A stretch of DNA of 64,000 nucleotides. It comes from Sphingobacterium faecale (GTDB taxonomy: Bacteria > Bacteroidota > Bacteroidia > Sphingobacteriales > Sphingobacteriaceae). Position numbers and translations under genes: made by a program. Location: NCBI RefSeq assembly GCF_016746095.1, contig NZ_JAERTY010000003.1:434001-498000 (forward strand). Reading direction: 5' to 3'. The stretch's first letter is position 1. Every line of letters begins with the position of its first letter. Below the pieces are notes generated by a model, which saw nothing but the letters and a program-made list of their open reading frames with translations, searched no databases and was not told the origin of the DNA. Below are positions 53,572 through 61,908 of this stretch, in pieces.

Positions 53572-54897
53572 TCAGTGACCCATTGGCTGTGCTTCAACCC
53601 TCTTAATATCAGCTCCTAAAGCCACAAGTCTTTGTTCAATATCTTGATATCCACGCTCTATCTGTTCGATATTAAATATTGTTGACTTACCTTGTGCGGA
53701 TAAAGCTGCTATAAGCAAAGAAACTCCTGCACGTATATCGGGCGAGGACATTTGTATCCCTCTAAGTTGAGTTTGCTTATTCAAACCAATAACTGTAGCA
53801 CGGTGTGGGTCACATAGAATAATCTGTGCTCCCATATCAATCAATTTATCAACGAAGAACAATCTGCTTTCAAACATTTTTTGATGTATTAATACATTTC
53901 CTTTCGCTTGAATAGCCGTCACTAATACAATACTCAAAAGATCGGGTGTAAACCCTGGCCATGGAGCATCAGATATTGTTAATATAGAACCATCTATAAA
54001 GGTATCAATCTCGTAGCCATCCTGTGCTGGAATAAAAATATCATCTTCCCTTAGTTCCATTTTAATACCTAAACGTGAAAACACCGTAGGGATAATACCC
54101 AGCTCTTTATAAGCTACATTTTTAATCGTTATCTCCGAACCGGTCATTGCTGCTAAACCAATAAAAGAGCCAATTTCGATCATATCTGGTAGCATACGAT
54201 GCTCTGTACCTGTCAACGATTCTACTCCTTCAATAGTCAACAAATTAGAACCGATTCCAGAAATATTAGCTCCCATACGGTTCAACATCTTGCATAATTG
54301 CTGCAAATAAGGTTCACAGGCTGCATTATAAATAGTGGTAGTTCCTTTCGCCAAAACTGCAGCCATAACAATATTAGCAGTTCCAGTAACAGAGGCCTCG
54401 TCAAGCAAGATATAGGTACCTTTCAATGCCGTTGCATCCACATTGAAAAAATGATTATCAGCATCATACACAAATTTTGCACCTAATTTCTCAAATCCTA
54501 AAAAGTGAGTATCTAATCTCCTGCGGCCGATCTTATCTCCTCCTGGTTTAGGAATAGCAGCTTTGCCGAATCGGGCTAATAGGGGTCCTACGATCATGAT
54601 CGATCCCCGCAAACTTCCCCCCTTCTGTTTGAATTCTTCAGAAGTAAAGTAGTCTATATTAATATCTTTAGCTCGAAATTCATAGGTATCCTTATTCAAT
54701 TGATTCACCTCTACACCCAAAGATCGTAACAAATCAATCAACTTATTGACGTCCTTTATATCTGGGATATTGCTTATCGTCATTTTCTCTTCGGTCAGCA
54801 ATACTGCTGATAGAATTTGTAATGCTTCATTCTTTGCCCCCTGAGGTATTATCTCTCCCTTTAACGGCTTCCCACCGTGAATTTCAAATGCGTTCAT
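53572..54897 (-). CDS. murA: UDP-N-acetylglucosamine 1-carboxyvinyltransferase
   Basis: 441 residues. The EPSP-synthase-like double fold shows GAKNEALQIL near residue 20 (Lys22, Asn23 in the substrate site) and the active-site loop KPGGDKIGRRRLDTH. The catalytic Cys115 of E. coli MurA corresponds here to Asp121, a substitution known to give fosfomycin resistance while keeping activity in other bacteria. SPDIRAGVSLLIAAL is the conserved C-terminal segment. The enzyme performs the first committed step of peptidoglycan synthesis. It follows the DUF4290 gene by 182 bp, a gap holding a long inverted-repeat element. Confidence 0.95.
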   Translation of the reverse strand: MNAFEIHGGKPLKGEIIPQGAKNEALQILSAVLLTEEKMTISNIPDIKDVNKLIDLLRSLGVEVNQLNKDTYEFRAKDINIDYFTSEEFKQKGGSLRGSIMIVGPLLARFGKAAIPKPGGDKIGRRRLDTHFLGFEKLGAKFVYDADNHFFNVDATALKGTYILLDEASVTGTANIVMAAVLAKGTTTIYNAACEPYLQQLCKMLNRMGANISGIGSNLLTIEGVESLTGTEHRMLPDMIEIGSFIGLAAMTGSEITIKNVAYKELGIIPTVFSRLGIKMELREDDIFIPAQDGYEIDTFIDGSILTISDAPWPGFTPDLLSIVLVTAIQAKGNVLIHQKMFESRLFFVDKLIDMGAQIILCDPHRATVIGLNKQTQLRGIQMSSPDIRAGVSLLIAALSAQGKSTIFNIEQIERGYQDIEQRLVALGADIKRVEAQPMGH

Positions 54898-54964
54898 ATA
54901 TTAATTTTATAATGAATATAGATATAGCTAGTCTCCAAGCCGTTTAAATAAATAGATATACAAC

Positions 54965-55053
54965 AAGAGGATATCTTCAGAACGAAATACAAACAAAAAC
55001 CTCACCAAATCGGAGTGATCCTGCTTGTATTTTGAAATTGTAGATATCCTCTT
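54965..55053. repeat. Nested inverted repeats between the DUF4290 gene and murA
   Basis: Three nested complementary pairs are visible: AAGAGGATATC (54965-54975) with GATATCCTCTT (55043-55053), AAATACAA (54985-54992) with TTGTATTT (55025-55032), and TCAC (55002-55005) with GTGA (55015-55018). Together they define a folded element of about 89 nt. No T run follows it on the minus strand. Confidence 0.65.
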
Positions 55054-55079
55054 CAATAGAAGTAATCGGATATACCCTT

Positions 55080-55826
55080 CTATTTCTTATAATTGCTGCT
55101 CTGATAAGGTCTCTTACCTGCAGTATTATTGTTTTGCCTTTTACGACCGCCGTTATTATTGTTGTTGTTATTATTCTGATACTGCTTTTTATTATTGTTT
55201 GATCCCGAAGCTTGCTTTTGATTGTTATTATTCGTAGTAGCTTGCGATTTAATACGGTTGCCCGGAGGCGGTGTACGGAAATCCAACTTAGTCAATACCG
55301 TATCTTCTGGCAATACTAATACAAAGCCAGAAAGTTCTTTCAGATCTTGAATAATCTGCTGATCATTGACAGAGTCCTTGTTCCACGTGAGATAAGCCAT
55401 TTTCATAAAATTGGCAATCCCCAAAGTCATCTTCTGCCTCGTTTCTACATCAGATACAGCCATAGCCTTCTCGATCATAGATTCTACAATATGTCCATAA
55501 TGCTTGAATCGGATCCTATGCTGAGGATAAGGTAAGGGCTCCGGTTTGTGACGTATCTCTTCCTTAGAAGGAATTGGATAAGGAGAGTCAACATCAATTT
55601 TAAAATCGGAAATGATATATAAATGATCCCAAAGTTTATGCTTAAAATCGGAAACATCTCTTAAATGGGGGTTTAAAACGCCCATCATATCGATAACGAC
55701 CTGTGCTAATCGGTTGCGTTCTTCCTTGGAAGGTACCGTACAGATATGGTCAACCATATTCTGTACATTCCTGCCATACTCGGCCAATATCAACTTAGGG
55801 CGTGTACTGTTATAATCAAAATTCAT
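55080..55826 (-). CDS. DUF4290 family protein with Asn-rich basic tail
   Basis: 248 residues. Residues 1-185 match DUF4290: FDYNSTRPKLILAEYGRNVQ, PHLRDVSDFKHKLWDHLYI, FKHYGHIVESMI and GIANFMKMAYLTWNKDSV. The last 60 residues are low complexity, rich in Asn, Gln, Lys and Arg, with NNNN runs. The function of the family is unknown; in Bacteroidetes it is typically upstream of murA, as here. There is no signal peptide. The Asn-rich tail resembles nucleic-acid-binding or aggregation-prone tails, but that is an inference. Confidence 0.87.
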   Translation of the reverse strand: MNFDYNSTRPKLILAEYGRNVQNMVDHICTVPSKEERNRLAQVVIDMMGVLNPHLRDVSDFKHKLWDHLYIISDFKIDVDSPYPIPSKEEIRHKPEPLPYPQHRIRFKHYGHIVESMIEKAMAVSDVETRQKMTLGIANFMKMAYLTWNKDSVNDQQIIQDLKELSGFVLVLPEDTVLTKLDFRTPPPGNRIKSQATTNNNNQKQASGSNNNKKQYQNNNNNNNNGGRKRQNNNTAGKRPYQSSNYKK

Positions 55827-55977
55827 ATGTATTAATTTGCTTTTTAACGGTCATTAACTTGTCCCGACGAGTCGGAATTGAAAATCCAATATTTTGCACC
55901 GTTTTGTTAACAGACAGCGCGCATGCTACTTCATAGTCATGTGTCTTTGTACAGTCTGAACCGCATGGATGTTTCAT
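55816..55977 (-). CDS. Possible small protein, 53 aa (uncertain)
   Basis: An ATG at 55977 opens a 53-residue frame beginning MKHPCGSDCTKTHDYEVAC, with three cysteines and a basic C-terminal half. Its stop lies 11 bp inside the start of the DUF4290 gene. There is no recognised family and no promoter. The 10-bp IR CCGAC-GA-GTCGG (55864-55875) lies within it. It may be only the leader region of the DUF4290 gene. Confidence 0.25.
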   Translation of the reverse strand: MKHPCGSDCTKTHDYEVACALSVNKTVQNIGFSIPTRRDKLMTVKKQINTYEF

Positions 55978-56041
55978 ATAGTTAGTGAAATTAATCGTAA
56001 TATATAACGTTATTTTTTTATTTAATATTCTCTCCAGTGTA

Positions 56042-58312
56042 TTACTGGACAATTCTTAGTTTTGCAAATTTAAGCAACAATTGTTTCTGTCCCAACTCTT
56101 TAAAAAAAATAGTTGCTTTTAGGTCTGGACTACTACCCTCTAAATTAATGACTTTACCAAATCCAAAGCGTTCGTGTTCTACTTCCATGCCCACCTGGAG
56201 ACCACTCGTATCTGAAGGGGCAAAACCTTCAGTAGGAACATGGGCCTTCGGTAAAATCGAAGTCGTCTTGACCACTTTAGGCTTTGGTTTGGAGAAGCTA
56301 TCTTTCTGCTGCCAAGCAATCCGATCTGACTTCATTCCCCCTTCGCCAGCTGCCGCACTCATTCTTGGTTTAAAATCCAAGTCCAGACACGCAGGGTTCA
56401 ATTCGTCTAAGAAACGACTGGGTTCACAATTATTTAAAGTACCCCAGCGATACCTTGAGGTGGCATAGGAAATGTGCAGTTTTGTCTCAGCACGTGTCAC
56501 TGCGACATAAAACAACCTTCTTTCCTCTTCCAATTCTGCTCGTGAATTTACGGATAATTGTGATGGAAACAAATTTTCTTCCAACCCTACGATAAATACG
56601 CTGGGGAACTCGAGTCCTTTGGAAGAGTGGATAGTCATCAGGGAAACTGTATCTGCATTCGGATCCTTGTCATTATCATCATTCGTCAACAGAGCAACGT
56701 CCTGTAAAAAGATATCGAGGCTTTTTTCTTCAATATCCTCACGCTCCGAAAACTCCTTAATACCGTTCAATAGTTCTTGGATATTTTCATAGCGACTTAA
56801 ACCTTCTACCGACTTGTCCTCATAGAGATCCTTTAAAATACCCGAATGCTGTGCAATATGCATCGCCGTATCAAAGGCATTCAGCTGATTTCCAATCGCT
56901 TGAAAACTCTGTATCATCGTACCAAAGGTCGATACAGCCGTTGCACTACGTCCATCTAAAAACATCGGAGCGTTTGCTACTACATCCCAAAGTCGGTATT
57001 GATGTTTATCTGCAGCTACAATAATCTTATCGATAGTGGTATCCCCTATCCCACGTCTCGGATAATTAATAACTCTTTTTAATGCTTCTTCATCATTCGG
57101 GTTATAGGTCAACCTGAAATAGGCAATTAAATCTTTTATCTCCTTACGCTGATAGAAGGAAGTGCCTCCATAAATTTTATAAGGAATGTTAAGCTTACGT
57201 AACGACTCCTCCATGGCTCTCGACTGTGCATTGGTCCGGTACAGAATAGCAAAATCCTTGAATTGCTGTGAAAACAATGCCTTATCTTGTAAAATTGCCT
57301 CCGCAACGATCTTTCCCTCCTCATTGTCGGAAAACGCCCGCGCTACCTTTATCTTATCACCGTCCGCATTTTCAGAAAACACATTCTTCTCTAACTGATT
57401 TTTGTTGTTGGCAATAATGCTATTTGCAGCATTGACAATCATCTTCGTTGAACGATAGTTTTGCTCCAGCTTAAACACCCTGACTTCAGGATAATCTTTC
57501 TGAAAGTTCAGAATATTCTGAATGTTCGCTCCCCGGAAAGCATAAATACTTTGCGCGTCATCACCTACTACACATATATTTTCATTGACCGCTGCCAAAC
57601 GTTTGACGATAAGATACTGAGAAAAGTTGGTATCCTGATACTCATCTACCATTAAGTATTTAAACTGATGTTGGTATTTGTGTAATGTTTCCGGATGTTT
57701 ATTTAACAAAACATTCGTCTTGAACAGCAAGTCATCAAAATCCATTGCTCCGGCACGATAACAACGTTGAGCATAGGTAAAATAAACCTGCCCCATCTGT
57801 GGTCTGCCATTCTCTCTGTCCTCAGCAAGTAAAGCTTCGTTTTTATTGTATTCCTGTGGTGATATTAAATTATTCTTTGCAGATGATATACGACCATAGA
57901 CCTGGTTTACATTATATAGCTTATCATCTAGATTCATCTCCTTCAAAATAGACCGTAGCAAACTCTTAGTATCATCGGTATCGTATATCGTAAAGTTCTT
58001 TGGGTAGCCGATCAATTCTGCCTCTACACGAAGTATCCTTGCGAAAATGGAGTGAAATGTTCCCATCCAGATGTTTTTTGCTTCCGCGCCGACTACCTTC
58101 ATGATACGTTCGCGCATTTCTTTCGCAGCCTTATTGGTAAATGTTAAGACGAGAATATGGAAAGGATCCACACCTTTTCGAATAAGATGGGCCACCCTAT
58201 AAGTGATAACACGGGTCTTTCCTGACCCCGCTCCTGCCACAATCATCACCGGACCTTCTGTCTGCTCTACAGCATCGCGCTGCGTGGAATTTAATCCTGC
58301 TAAATAATCCAA
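56042..58312 (-). CDS. pcrA: ATP-dependent DNA helicase, UvrD/PcrA type
   Basis: 756 residues. Superfamily 1A motifs: Q motif LNSTQRDAV, Walker A GAGSGKT (27-33), motif Ia FTNKAAKEM, Walker B DEYQDTN, motif III GDDAQSIYAFRGA, motif IV QNYRS, motif V TIHSSKGLEFPSVFI and motif VI YVAVTRAE. A C-terminal Tudor-like domain (GMEVEHERFGFGKVI) binds RNA polymerase in homologues. The role is repair, replication restart and removal of RecA. The start is a TTG at 58312: the first in-frame ATG is at codon 23, inside the Q motif/Walker A region, so it cannot be used. Confidence 0.93.
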   Translation of the reverse strand: MDYLAGLNSTQRDAVEQTEGPVMIVAGAGSGKTRVITYRVAHLIRKGVDPFHILVLTFTNKAAKEMRERIMKVVGAEAKNIWMGTFHSIFARILRVEAELIGYPKNFTIYDTDDTKSLLRSILKEMNLDDKLYNVNQVYGRISSAKNNLISPQEYNKNEALLAEDRENGRPQMGQVYFTYAQRCYRAGAMDFDDLLFKTNVLLNKHPETLHKYQHQFKYLMVDEYQDTNFSQYLIVKRLAAVNENICVVGDDAQSIYAFRGANIQNILNFQKDYPEVRVFKLEQNYRSTKMIVNAANSIIANNKNQLEKNVFSENADGDKIKVARAFSDNEEGKIVAEAILQDKALFSQQFKDFAILYRTNAQSRAMEESLRKLNIPYKIYGGTSFYQRKEIKDLIAYFRLTYNPNDEEALKRVINYPRRGIGDTTIDKIIVAADKHQYRLWDVVANAPMFLDGRSATAVSTFGTMIQSFQAIGNQLNAFDTAMHIAQHSGILKDLYEDKSVEGLSRYENIQELLNGIKEFSEREDIEEKSLDIFLQDVALLTNDDNDKDPNADTVSLMTIHSSKGLEFPSVFIVGLEENLFPSQLSVNSRAELEEERRLFYVAVTRAETKLHISYATSRYRWGTLNNCEPSRFLDELNPACLDLDFKPRMSAAAGEGGMKSDRIAWQQKDSFSKPKPKVVKTTSILPKAHVPTEGFAPSDTSGLQVGMEVEHERFGFGKVINLEGSSPDLKATIFFKELGQKQLLLKFAKLRIVQ

Positions 58313-58346
58313 AATAATAAAGAGTTTTTCCGTTAGAAATAGATTA

Positions 58347-58354
58347 CAAAGTTA
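58347..58354 (-). promoter_or_regulatory. -7 element of pcrA
   Basis: Minus strand TAACTTTG matches TAnnTTTG. The predicted start is about 58342, a 30-nt leader. No -33 element at consensus distance. Confidence 0.45.
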
Positions 58355-58432
58355 CTAAATTACTGCCAAATACGACTTGTATATGCTATTATTCTGATAA
58401 ATAGTTACCTTTACTCGACAAACGACCTCGTT

Positions 58433-59119
58433 ATGACCAAATTCGTATTTATTGCTTCTTTTTTAATCAAGCTTACTGCCTCTACACCGTTTCAGCAAAT
58501 CTCAAAACAATTACCTGATGGTTTTGTATATGTCAGGGATATTATCCCACATATAGAAGTGGATCTACGCTATTGTGGCCATCACAATTTTATTGGAAAG
58601 CCCATACAAGGGTATCTGGAACCTCAGGCTATCCTGACAAAACAAGCCGCAGAAGCGCTTGCAAAAGTAGAAAAAGAGCTAAATAAAAACAATATGGGGT
58701 TAAAAATATACGATGGATACCGCCCTCAGAGTGCTGTAAATCATTTCGTTAATTGGTCAAAAGACCCCAAAGATACCTTAGGAAAAGCAGAATTCTATCC
58801 CACAGAAGACAAACATCTTCTATTTAAAAGAGGCTATATCGCCTCAAAATCAGGACACAGCCGAGGAAGCACGGTCGATCTGACCATTATTATGTTGGAT
58901 AGTAAGATCGAACTGGATATGGGTAGCCCATTTGACTTTCTAGGAGAAATATCGGGACACCTATACACGAAGCTGAGTCCGGAGCAGCTAACGAACCGGA
59001 AGATACTTCGTGCTGCTATGGAAAAACACGGATTTAAAGCCTACTCCAAAGAATGGTGGCACTACACATTGAATAATGAACCTTTTAAAGACAAATATTT
59101 TGATTTTCCAGTGCAATAA
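58433..59119 (+). CDS. ddpX: D-alanyl-D-alanine dipeptidase, M15 family (VanX/DdpX type)
   Basis: 228 residues. The VanX signature is complete: SGHSRGSTVDL with zinc ligands H142 and D149, EWWH with the catalytic Glu207 and ligand H210, and DGYRP with R97 corresponding to the transition-state arginine. A hydrophobic N-terminus (about 5-18) could be an export signal. DdpX hydrolyses D-Ala-D-Ala released from peptidoglycan; VanX does the same in vancomycin resistance. No vanHA or ddp transporter genes are nearby, so a recycling role is more likely. It is convergent with dnaB (9-bp gap). Confidence 0.9.
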   Translation: MTKFVFIASFLIKLTASTPFQQISKQLPDGFVYVRDIIPHIEVDLRYCGHHNFIGKPIQGYLEPQAILTKQAAEALAKVEKELNKNNMGLKIYDGYRPQSAVNHFVNWSKDPKDTLGKAEFYPTEDKHLLFKRGYIASKSGHSRGSTVDLTIIMLDSKIELDMGSPFDFLGEISGHLYTKLSPEQLTNRKILRAAMEKHGFKAYSKEWWHYTLNNEPFKDKYFDFPVQ

Positions 59120-59128
59120 ATGCTGTTA

Positions 59129-60718
59129 CTAGAAAGGAGCATCATCTGGCATGTCATTCATTCGAGATGGCATCGTAATTCCTCCGCCTCCGAAATCTTC
59201 AAATGAAGATGAAGGCATCATAGGGGACCCGCCAAAAGGAGAATCAGCACCGCCACCAAAAGAATCTCCCCCCATACCGGCAAAGTCATCTTCTAGATCG
59301 ACGAATTTAACAAATTTACCCACGAATTTTAAAGGTACTATACCCGTTTCACCGTTACGGTGCTTAGCGATAATAACCTCACCGACACCAGCAGTAGGTC
59401 TGCCCTCCTCATCCTCAGTCAATCCATAATATTCTGGACGGTATAGGAAAAGAACCATATCTGCATCCTGCTCAATAGATCCCGATTCCCGCAAATCCGA
59501 CAACATCGGACGCTTGGCATTACCAGGGCGTGACTCTACCGCACGGCTCAACTGTGATAACGCCAACACCGGAATATTAAGCTCTTTAGCTACGGATTTC
59601 AATGCTCTGGAAATACTACCGATTTCCTGTTCACGGTTTCCTCCACCTTTCCCTTCCGATTTACCGTGCATCAATTGCAGGTAATCGACGATAACCATCT
59701 GTATATCGTGCTGCGCCTTAAGGCGCCTACACTTTGCCCTAAACTCAAAAACGTTCAATGCAGGTGTGTCGTCAATAATAAGCGGCGCTTCAGTCAATCT
59801 CCCGATACGAGAGTGCAACTGCTGCCACTCATGATCCGCCAGATTTCCTTTTTTTAGTTTCTCCTGTTCAATTTCTGTTTCTCCCGCTATTAGACGATTT
59901 ACCAACTGTACGGATGACATCTCCAGAGAGAATACAGCGACGGCCTTATCGTGGTCTACCGCAGCATTCCGGGCTACCGATAGTACAAAAGCCGTTTTAC
60001 CCATCGCAGGACGAGCAGCAATAATAACCAAGTCTGAAGGCTGCCAACCTGAGGTCATACGATCCAAAGCAGTTAGTCCCGAAGGCACCCCCGTCAAACC
60101 ATCTGTACGATCCCGTAATGCCTCCAAATTGCTGATCGCCTCCCGCATAATGTCATCCATTTTTCTGGAATCCCGGCGCAAGTTATTCTGGGCGATGTCA
60201 AAAAGACTCTTTTCGGCATGATCCAAAAGATCAAAAATATCACTGGTTTCATCGTAAGAAGAATTGATGATTTCGGTAGAAACTTTAATCAGCTCTCGTT
60301 GAATGTATTTTTGTGATATGATACGGGCATGATACTCAATATTTGCTGCAGAAACAACGCGATCGGTAAGCTGCGTTATGTAAAAAGCACCACCCACCAT
60401 TTCCAATGCGCCCATTTGCCGCAATTCGGAGGTAACAGTCAGAATATCGATAGGCGACGTCTTTTGGAATAAGCTAAAAATAGCTTCAAATATCTTTTGG
60501 TGTGCCTCTTTATAAAAAGACTCAACTTTAAGAATATCAATAACTTCACTCAACGCATTTTTTTCTAACATCAACGCGCCCAACACAGCCTCTTCAAGAT
60601 CCAAAGCTTGAGGAGGCAGCTTTCCTAAGCCACTAACAAGATTATTCAAACCTGTACGTTTCTTACTAAAACCTGTACGCCCCGCATTAGATGATTGTCC
60701 TGTGTGTTCCTGATCCAT
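59129..60718 (-). CDS. dnaB: Replicative DNA helicase DnaB
   Basis: 529 residues. The N-terminal domain begins at LPPQALDLEEAVLGALML (34-51). The RecA-like C-terminal domain has Walker A ARPAMGKTAF (K241), VFSLEM, VIVDYLQLMHG (Walker B) and DLRESGSIEQDADMVLFLYR. The last 50 residues are Gly/Ser/Asp-rich (GGDSFGGGADSPFGGS) and end in DDAPF, resembling the acidic tips of SSB-type proteins and suggesting protein contacts. It unwinds DNA at the replication fork. A minus-strand -7-like element TATTTTTG lies at 60798-60805. Confidence 0.96.
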   Translation of the reverse strand: MDQEHTGQSSNAGRTGFSKKRTGLNNLVSGLGKLPPQALDLEEAVLGALMLEKNALSEVIDILKVESFYKEAHQKIFEAIFSLFQKTSPIDILTVTSELRQMGALEMVGGAFYITQLTDRVVSAANIEYHARIISQKYIQRELIKVSTEIINSSYDETSDIFDLLDHAEKSLFDIAQNNLRRDSRKMDDIMREAISNLEALRDRTDGLTGVPSGLTALDRMTSGWQPSDLVIIAARPAMGKTAFVLSVARNAAVDHDKAVAVFSLEMSSVQLVNRLIAGETEIEQEKLKKGNLADHEWQQLHSRIGRLTEAPLIIDDTPALNVFEFRAKCRRLKAQHDIQMVIVDYLQLMHGKSEGKGGGNREQEIGSISRALKSVAKELNIPVLALSQLSRAVESRPGNAKRPMLSDLRESGSIEQDADMVLFLYRPEYYGLTEDEEGRPTAGVGEVIIAKHRNGETGIVPLKFVGKFVKFVDLEDDFAGMGGDSFGGGADSPFGGSPMMPSSSFEDFGGGGITMPSRMNDMPDDAPF

Positions 60719-60900
60719 TTTTGATTAAGATTATCGCGTTCAACAATAAAAACAGAGTATCTTATTAGATACTAAAAATATTGTTAAACAAAGTTAGCAA
60801 AAATACTAGCTCTCTAATTTTTTAGTTCTGCACATCAAAAAAAAGTGAAAAGATCAAGCCATGCATCTCTCCTATCCTACAAGCCTTTATTTTTAACACT

Positions 60901-60988
60901 GATTGTTAACAAACTGTTGATAACACCAAAACGTAATTCATTATCAATAAATTATAAAATTGTGGAAAACTTTAGAGATTGTTAACAA
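60901..60988. repeat. Repeated palindrome and DnaA-box-like sites in the dnaB-ubiE gap
   Basis: The 438-bp gap between the dnaB and ubiE starts is AT-rich. It holds two copies of GATTGTTAACAA (60901-60912 and 60977-60988), each containing the 10-bp palindrome TTGTTAACAA. Between them are two sites read on the minus strand, TTATCAACA (60915-60923) and TTTTCCACA (60961-60969), resembling the DnaA box TTATNCACA. I see no gene in this gap. Confidence 0.5.
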
Positions 60989-61124
60989 CCACCCTGAAAG
61001 GTCATACTGAAGTGTTCAACAAATCACGCTTCATTAAGTTTTCATTTTCAACACATTAAAGTCCAACTAACTATCAAGTAAGTTACTATTAAACATTTGA
61101 ACAGCGCATCCAGAAATAATTATA

Positions 61125-61152
61125 TTGCAATGAAAATATTATATTATCTTTG
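61125..61152 (+). promoter_or_regulatory. Promoter abutting the ubiE start codon
   Basis: TTG (61125-61127), 17 bp, then TATCTTTG (61145-61152). The final G is 4 nt from the ATG at 61157, so transcription is predicted to begin at the start codon (leaderless). It also rules out the in-frame TTG at 61097 as start. Confidence 0.5.
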
Positions 61153-61156
61153 CTCT

Positions 61157-61897
61157 ATGTCAAATGGAGCCTCAACATTAAAACCCTACAAATCAAAAGA
61201 AGGTGGCAAGAAAGAACAAGTTGCAGACATGTTCAACAACATTTCCCACAGATATGATTTATTGAATCGGATCATGACCATGCGGATCGATGTGATTTGG
61301 AGAAAAAAAGCCATTCGATCCTTAGAGTCTATCAGACCGCAACTTATGCTAGATGTTGCTACCGGAACGGGTGACTTTGCTATTGAATCACTCCGTCTAC
61401 TAAAACCTAAAAAGATTATAGGTATTGACATTTCCCAAGGAATGCTCGATGTTGCCAAAGAAAAGATTGCAAAAAAAGGACTTGAACAACAATTGGAGGT
61501 AAAATTGGCAGACTCAGAAAACCTACCTTTTGAAGATCATACCTTTGATGCCGTGACTGTTGCCTTTGGTGTTCGTAATTTCGAAAATTTGGAAAAAGGA
61601 CTAGCTGAAATAAACCGCGTTCTCAAACCCGGTGGAAAAGCTGTTATATTGGAATTATCAAATCCGACTACCTTTCCTATCAAACAATTTTACCAGTTAT
61701 ATTTTCACAAGTTTATACCTGCGATTGGCAAATTGATTTCTAAAGATTCCAGCGCCTACTCTTACCTTCCAGAATCTGTCTCTAGATTTCCGGACGGAGA
61801 AAGATTTGCTGATATAACCTCCCAGGTCGGTTTCAAAGAGACTAAAGTTAGACCACAAACATTTGGTTTTTGCACCATATACGAGGCAATTAAATAA
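61157..61897 (+). CDS. ubiE: Demethylmenaquinone methyltransferase
   Basis: 246 residues from ATG 61157. UbiE/MenG signatures are VADMFNNISHRYDLLNRIMT, the SAM motif LDVATGTGDFAIE, FDAVTVAFGVRNFENLEKGL and INRVLKPGGKAVILE. It methylates demethylmenaquinone to menaquinone, the respiratory quinone of Bacteroidetes (and in ubiquinone makers also the UbiE step). porT follows after 11 bp, an arrangement common in this phylum. Confidence 0.95.
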   Translation: MSNGASTLKPYKSKEGGKKEQVADMFNNISHRYDLLNRIMTMRIDVIWRKKAIRSLESIRPQLMLDVATGTGDFAIESLRLLKPKKIIGIDISQGMLDVAKEKIAKKGLEQQLEVKLADSENLPFEDHTFDAVTVAFGVRNFENLEKGLAEINRVLKPGGKAVILELSNPTTFPIKQFYQLYFHKFIPAIGKLISKDSSAYSYLPESVSRFPDGERFADITSQVGFKETKVRPQTFGFCTIYEAIK

Positions 61898-61908
61898 AAG
61901 CAACTCGC

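Noticed and set aside
55025..55237. 70-residue plus-strand frame rich in Tyr and Cys
   Set aside because: It is the reverse complement of the Asn codon runs in the DUF4290 tail, hence a low-complexity artefact.
55864..55875. CCGAC-GA-GTCGG inverted repeat upstream of the DUF4290 gene
   Set aside because: Too short and isolated to call an operator; no second copy was noticed in the window.
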